Positions 60,057 through 64,000 of a DNA stretch of 64,000 nucleotides are shown one piece after another. How positions within the stretch are numbered: the stretch's first letter is position 1; every line of letters starts with the position of its first letter. Location of the stretch: contig NZ_CAAJGM010000022.1 of NCBI RefSeq assembly GCF_900996235.1, positions 1 through 64,000 of the forward strand. Reading direction: 5' to 3'. The notes beneath the pieces were generated by a model that was not told where the DNA came from, searched no databases, and saw only the letters and a list, made by a program, of their open reading frames with translations. The DNA comes from Paraburkholderia sp. BCC1885 (lineage in GTDB: Bacteria > Pseudomonadota > Gammaproteobacteria > Burkholderiales > Burkholderiaceae). The translations under genes were made by a program, and so were the position numbers.

Positions 60057-61424
60057 TCAGGCCGCCGTGCGACGCTTCATCAACCGCTCAAACGCGTCGA
60101 CGATATGTTGTACAAAGGGATTCTTATGGGCCAATGCCCCGTTGCCGCGCTCGTAGTGCGCCAGCATGGTGGCGTTGGACTCGAAGACGAAGACCTGTCC
60201 ATCCGGTAACACGGTGAAGTCGATGCCGCCGTAATCGAGGTCGAGCCGGCGGCCGATGGCCCTGATCGCCTGCAGCGCGCGCTCGCCCAGCGCGGCGGCG
60301 GGATCTTGCAGGAAACGCCGCTCCTCGTCGAGCTTCCAGGCGTGCTGCTCCATTTCGGCGGAGAAGTAGTGGACCATCCAGTGCCGCGAGATGGCGAGAT
60401 GATACGGAAACGGCTCGCGGTCGACGAAGATCATCCGATACTTGCGGTAATAGCCGTCTGCCGCGCGGCAGTCGCGGAACGCCGTCAGGTATTGCGGGCC
60501 CAGGCTTTCGCGCAGCCGCCTCTCCAGGGCATCGACGCTTTCGCACAGCACCAGGCCTTCGCCGCCGTGTGTGGCCGCCGGGCGCGCCAGCAAAGGCAGT
60601 GTCAGGCCGCTGTCTTCCAGCAGGCTGGCAAGGGCCGCGGACGATGCGGGCGGCGTGTCGATTCGCACGCACTGCGCGACCTGCACGCCGGGCAGATCGC
60701 CGAGCAAGCGAGGAATCCGGCCGCGCGCGGTCCGCTCGATTGCGGCGGGCGGATTGAGCAGCGGGCGCGAGCCGTGATGGGCGCCGGAGCGCGACATGAA
60801 GCGTGAGAGACGCCCTGCCAGCGGTGCGGCGACGTCCGGGTCGCCGATGGCGTTGAACACGAGATCGAAGGGCGGAAGGTGGGCGTCTTCGGCGTCGGCG
60901 GCGTAGTCGATGGCGTATTTGATCCGGCAATTGACCGCGCCTGGCAGCAGCGCGTCGAACGGCACATTACCCGAGGCGCGCGCCGCGCACAGCACGAGCA
61001 CCCGCCGCATCTGGCCGGGCGCCTGTTCGACGAACACGCGCTGGATCCGATAGGCGCGCTCGCGATAGGCGTCGGCCTGCGCGGTGCGTCCGGCGTCGGC
61101 GTGGATCGCGGCCAGGTTCTGGCAGGCGACCGCGAGGTTCGGATCGAGCGTCAGGACAAGCTGGTACCAGGCGGCGGCGACCTCGTGATCGCCTTTCATG
61201 AAGTAGCCGGTGGCGACGTCGCAAAGATTCGATGCGCTGGCTTCGGCGGATCCGCTCGCGTAGGCGTCGAGCGTGTGGGCGGCAATCAGATGGGCGAGCG
61301 CGCCGAGTTCGTCGCCGGCGGCGCGTCTGGTTTCGGCAAGCGCGCGATGCAGCGCCGGGTCGAGCGGAAAATTTTCGGTTGCGTCGGCCGGCGCTGCGGC
61401 TGCGTGATCGGGTTCTCGAGTCAT
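60057..61424 (-). CDS. TPR and ATP-grasp domain protein
   Basis: 455 residues. The N-terminal 130 residues form TPR-like helix pairs (ALHRALAETRRAAGDELGAL, AAAWYQLVLTLDPNLAVACQ). From about 135 an ATP-grasp-like part follows: LTLPLLARPAATHGGEGLVL as the ATP-binding loop, AADGYYRKYRMIFVDREPFPY, and DYGGIDFTVLPDGQVFVFESN with the conserved D-x-x and ESNA metal site. ATP-grasp enzymes join a carboxylate to an amine through acyl phosphate. With SerC directly behind it, it could ligate an amino or phospho-amino acid; the real reaction is unknown. AGGAAT precedes the ATG. Confidence 0.8.
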   Translation of the reverse strand: MTREPDHAAAAPADATENFPLDPALHRALAETRRAAGDELGALAHLIAAHTLDAYASGSAEASASNLCDVATGYFMKGDHEVAAAWYQLVLTLDPNLAVACQNLAAIHADAGRTAQADAYRERAYRIQRVFVEQAPGQMRRVLVLCAARASGNVPFDALLPGAVNCRIKYAIDYAADAEDAHLPPFDLVFNAIGDPDVAAPLAGRLSRFMSRSGAHHGSRPLLNPPAAIERTARGRIPRLLGDLPGVQVAQCVRIDTPPASSAALASLLEDSGLTLPLLARPAATHGGEGLVLCESVDALERRLRESLGPQYLTAFRDCRAADGYYRKYRMIFVDREPFPYHLAISRHWMVHYFSAEMEQHAWKLDEERRFLQDPAAALGERALQAIRAIGRRLDLDYGGIDFTVLPDGQVFVFESNATMLAHYERGNGALAHKNPFVQHIVDAFERLMKRRTAA

Positions 61425-61759
61425 ATTCCTGCGGGATGTGCGTCGTGGCGAGGCGCCAGCGCGCGTCCGAAGGATAGTGGGCGCGCGCGTGATCCAAATT
61501 ACAACCGTTCGCGCCCTCGTTACAGAAATTTACGTAGGGGCCTGGGAAGAGGGTGAATGGGCGGTTATAGCGGTGTTGTCGAAAGCTAGGCGTAAAGTTT
61601 GGGCGAGCAAAGAGCTATCAGCACTTTCCTTTAGCGTGCCACCATGCGCCCCTAAAATACGCGCTATCTGAAAAATCAGAGGGGATTGTCAGCTTGTGAG
61701 CCGAGTTTTGCATGAGGCTCCCTGATAGAATGCGTGAGCCGCAACGTAGTGGACCGCAG
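61425..61759. other. Divergent intergenic region, no gene
   Basis: 335 bp between the minus-strand ATP-grasp gene and DUF1992 on the plus strand. It must carry both promoters; none is obvious. No RNA gene or palindrome recognised. Confidence 0.35.
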
Positions 61760-62877
<1,118 letters not shown>

Positions 62878-62911
62878 GGCGCCGGAATCCACCCCTTCAC
62901 CATTGCCGATC

Positions 62912-63838
62912 ATGACCGCCCATCGCACTTTCGAACTGGTCGCGCCCTCGGGTTACCCGCATGACGCCGAAGCGATTCGCCGGGCGCTGCATCGCCTGCA
63001 CGCACAAGGTCACCATGTGGAGGGCGTCAGCGCCACCGAGCGCCGCTACCAGCGCTTCGCCGGCACCGATGGCGAGCGCGCCGCCGAGCTGAACCGGCTG
63101 GCCGATCCGTCGCGCAAGCTGCCGGACATCGTGCTCGCCGTGCGCGGCGGTTACGGCGCGGTGCGGATTCTGCATGGCCTCGACTACGAGGGCTTGCAGC
63201 GGCGGCTGACCGATCAGCCGGTCGCGTTCGTCGGCCATAGCGATTTCACCGCCATTCAGATGGCGTTGCTGGCGCGTTCGGGGCTTAAGACCTTCGGCGG
63301 CCCGATGCTGATGGGTGATTTCGGCGCCGAGAATCTCAGCGAAGTCATGACGCAACGGTTCTGGTCGACGCTGACCGCGCCGACGGTGACGGTGACCAGC
63401 ACGGTGCCGCAGGCCCAGGCAGTCGACGTCAGCGGCATGCTGTGGGGCGGCAACCTCGCCGTGCTGGCCGCGCTGGCCGGCACGCCCTATATGCCGCCGG
63501 TGGAGGGCGGCATCCTGTTCGTCGAGGATGTCAACGAACAGCCGTTCCGTCTCGAACGGGCACTCTATCAACTGCATCTGGCGGGAATTCTCGAGCGGCA
63601 GCAGGCGCTGGTGCTCGGCGATTTTTCGGGCGGCAAGCCCTTCGAATACGACAACGGCTACGACCTGAACGCGATGATCGAGCACATACGCTCGGTGATC
63701 GGCATCCCGGTCATTACGGGGCTGCAGTTCGGGCATATCCCGAACCTGGTGACGCTGCCGGTCGGCGCGGACGCGCATCTGGTTTCCGACGCACATGGCT
63801 TCAGGCTCACGGCGACGGGGTATCCGCATCTCGGCTGA
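62912..63838 (+). CDS. ldcA: Muramoyltetrapeptide LD-carboxypeptidase
   Basis: 308 residues, peptidase family S66. Catalytic serine in VAFVGHSDFTAIQ, with the downstream Glu (VEDVNEQPFRLER) and His (TGLQFGHIPN). It removes the terminal D-alanine from murein tetrapeptides during wall recycling in the cytoplasm. The start ATG 62912 follows tadA by 34 nt, likely the same transcript. A strong terminator closes it. Confidence 0.92.
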   Translation: MTAHRTFELVAPSGYPHDAEAIRRALHRLHAQGHHVEGVSATERRYQRFAGTDGERAAELNRLADPSRKLPDIVLAVRGGYGAVRILHGLDYEGLQRRLTDQPVAFVGHSDFTAIQMALLARSGLKTFGGPMLMGDFGAENLSEVMTQRFWSTLTAPTVTVTSTVPQAQAVDVSGMLWGGNLAVLAALAGTPYMPPVEGGILFVEDVNEQPFRLERALYQLHLAGILERQQALVLGDFSGGKPFEYDNGYDLNAMIEHIRSVIGIPVITGLQFGHIPNLVTLPVGADAHLVSDAHGFRLTATGYPHLG

Positions 63839-63863
63839 TACGGAGTAGGGCACATTCGGCGAA

Positions 63864-63887
63864 GCGGGCGCATTGCCCGCTTTTTTA
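63864..63887 (+). terminator. Rho-independent terminator after ldcA
   Basis: Stem GCGGGC (63864-63869) and GCCCGC (63875-63880) with a 5-nt loop, directly followed by a run of T from 63881. It lies 26 nt after the ldcA stop. Confidence 0.85.
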
Positions 63888-63900
63888 TTGCTACTGAACG

Positions 63901-64000
63901 CAACTAACGGTCAGGCAGCACGTCCGCCCACAAACACCTGTGCGATTTGGCGCAGAGGATTTTGTTGACAATATTTGTCTGCAGAACGAGGGGCGTCAGA
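63901..64000. other. Window end, likely promoter region of the next gene
   Basis: TTGACA occurs at about 63966-63971 in A/T-rich sequence. No gene start is visible before the window ends. Confidence 0.3.

Noticed and set aside
58764-60209. Plus-strand frame of 481 codons opposite serC
   Set aside because: Antisense shadow; SerC on the minus strand has all family motifs.

Overview
The window looks like a chromosomal stretch of a Burkholderiaceae bacterium (Burkholderia, Paraburkholderia or Caballeronia). The grounds are high GC, a Tn4371-type trb conjugation module, and a core-like right end carrying serC, a DUF1992 gene, tadA and ldcA. The genus is inferred from gene content and protein style; no database search was run. 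Roughly 1-54 kb is accessory DNA, and 54-64 kb looks like ordinary chromosome.

Region by region. 0.3-8.6 kb: an enolase-superfamily enzyme with a TetR regulator, an AraC regulator convergent with an aldehyde dehydrogenase, an aldo/keto reductase, a DUF1330 protein and another TetR. The promoter and first third of the aldo/keto reductase gene are duplicated about 3.7 kb upstream (2381-2823 and 6130-6573), and the broken copy ends at a 21-bp fold-back palindrome. 9.0-21.4 kb: an unbroken conjugative type IV secretion operon, traG, an RHH protein, trbB-C-D-E-J-K-L-F-G-I and a DUF2274 gene, mostly joined by 4-nt ATGA overlaps. No relaxase or intact integrase is in the window. 21.7-23.3 kb: a Fic protein, then decayed pieces of a helicase/restriction system.

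23.3-28.2 kb: an AraC regulator diverging from two related NAD-dependent epimerase-like proteins and a secreted CocE/NonD hydrolase. 28.4-31.9 kb is a gene graveyard: an alcohol dehydrogenase tail, a frameshifted SDR, IS110 and IS21 fragments, a nitrilase fragment and two LysR fragments. 31.8-37.8 kb: a GFA protein, an orphan ParD-like antitoxin, then a tight MarR, isochorismatase-like and giant fused ABC exporter cluster of actinobacterial appearance. 37.8-43.7 kb: a relic AraC gene, a thiol-peroxidase-like protein without its cysteine motif, a lipoprotein, an AraC regulator, an IS256 remnant, and two truncated copies of one integrase gene around a HipB gene and a cut-off hipA.

43.8-54.6 kb: threonine aldolase, an inositol-monophosphatase-like protein with a TetR, and a cluster in which two flavin-reductase-like paralogues lie upstream of two O6-alkylguanine repair genes (Ada and Ogt), followed by a strong LexA-box-like palindrome and thpR. 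54.6-64 kb: a PepSY membrane protein behind a Fur-like site, a LysR regulator divergent from a nitrilase-fold protein that lacks the catalytic cysteine, a lipoprotein, a SerC-family aminotransferase abutting a TPR/ATP-grasp protein, DUF1992, tadA, ldcA and a clear terminator.

How the genes may work together: the trb set would build the mating channel and pilus; many of the small metabolic genes have their own neighbouring TetR, AraC, MarR or LysR regulator, which suggests separately acquired stress or catabolic cassettes; the SerC/ATP-grasp pair is the most plausible undescribed enzyme system here.
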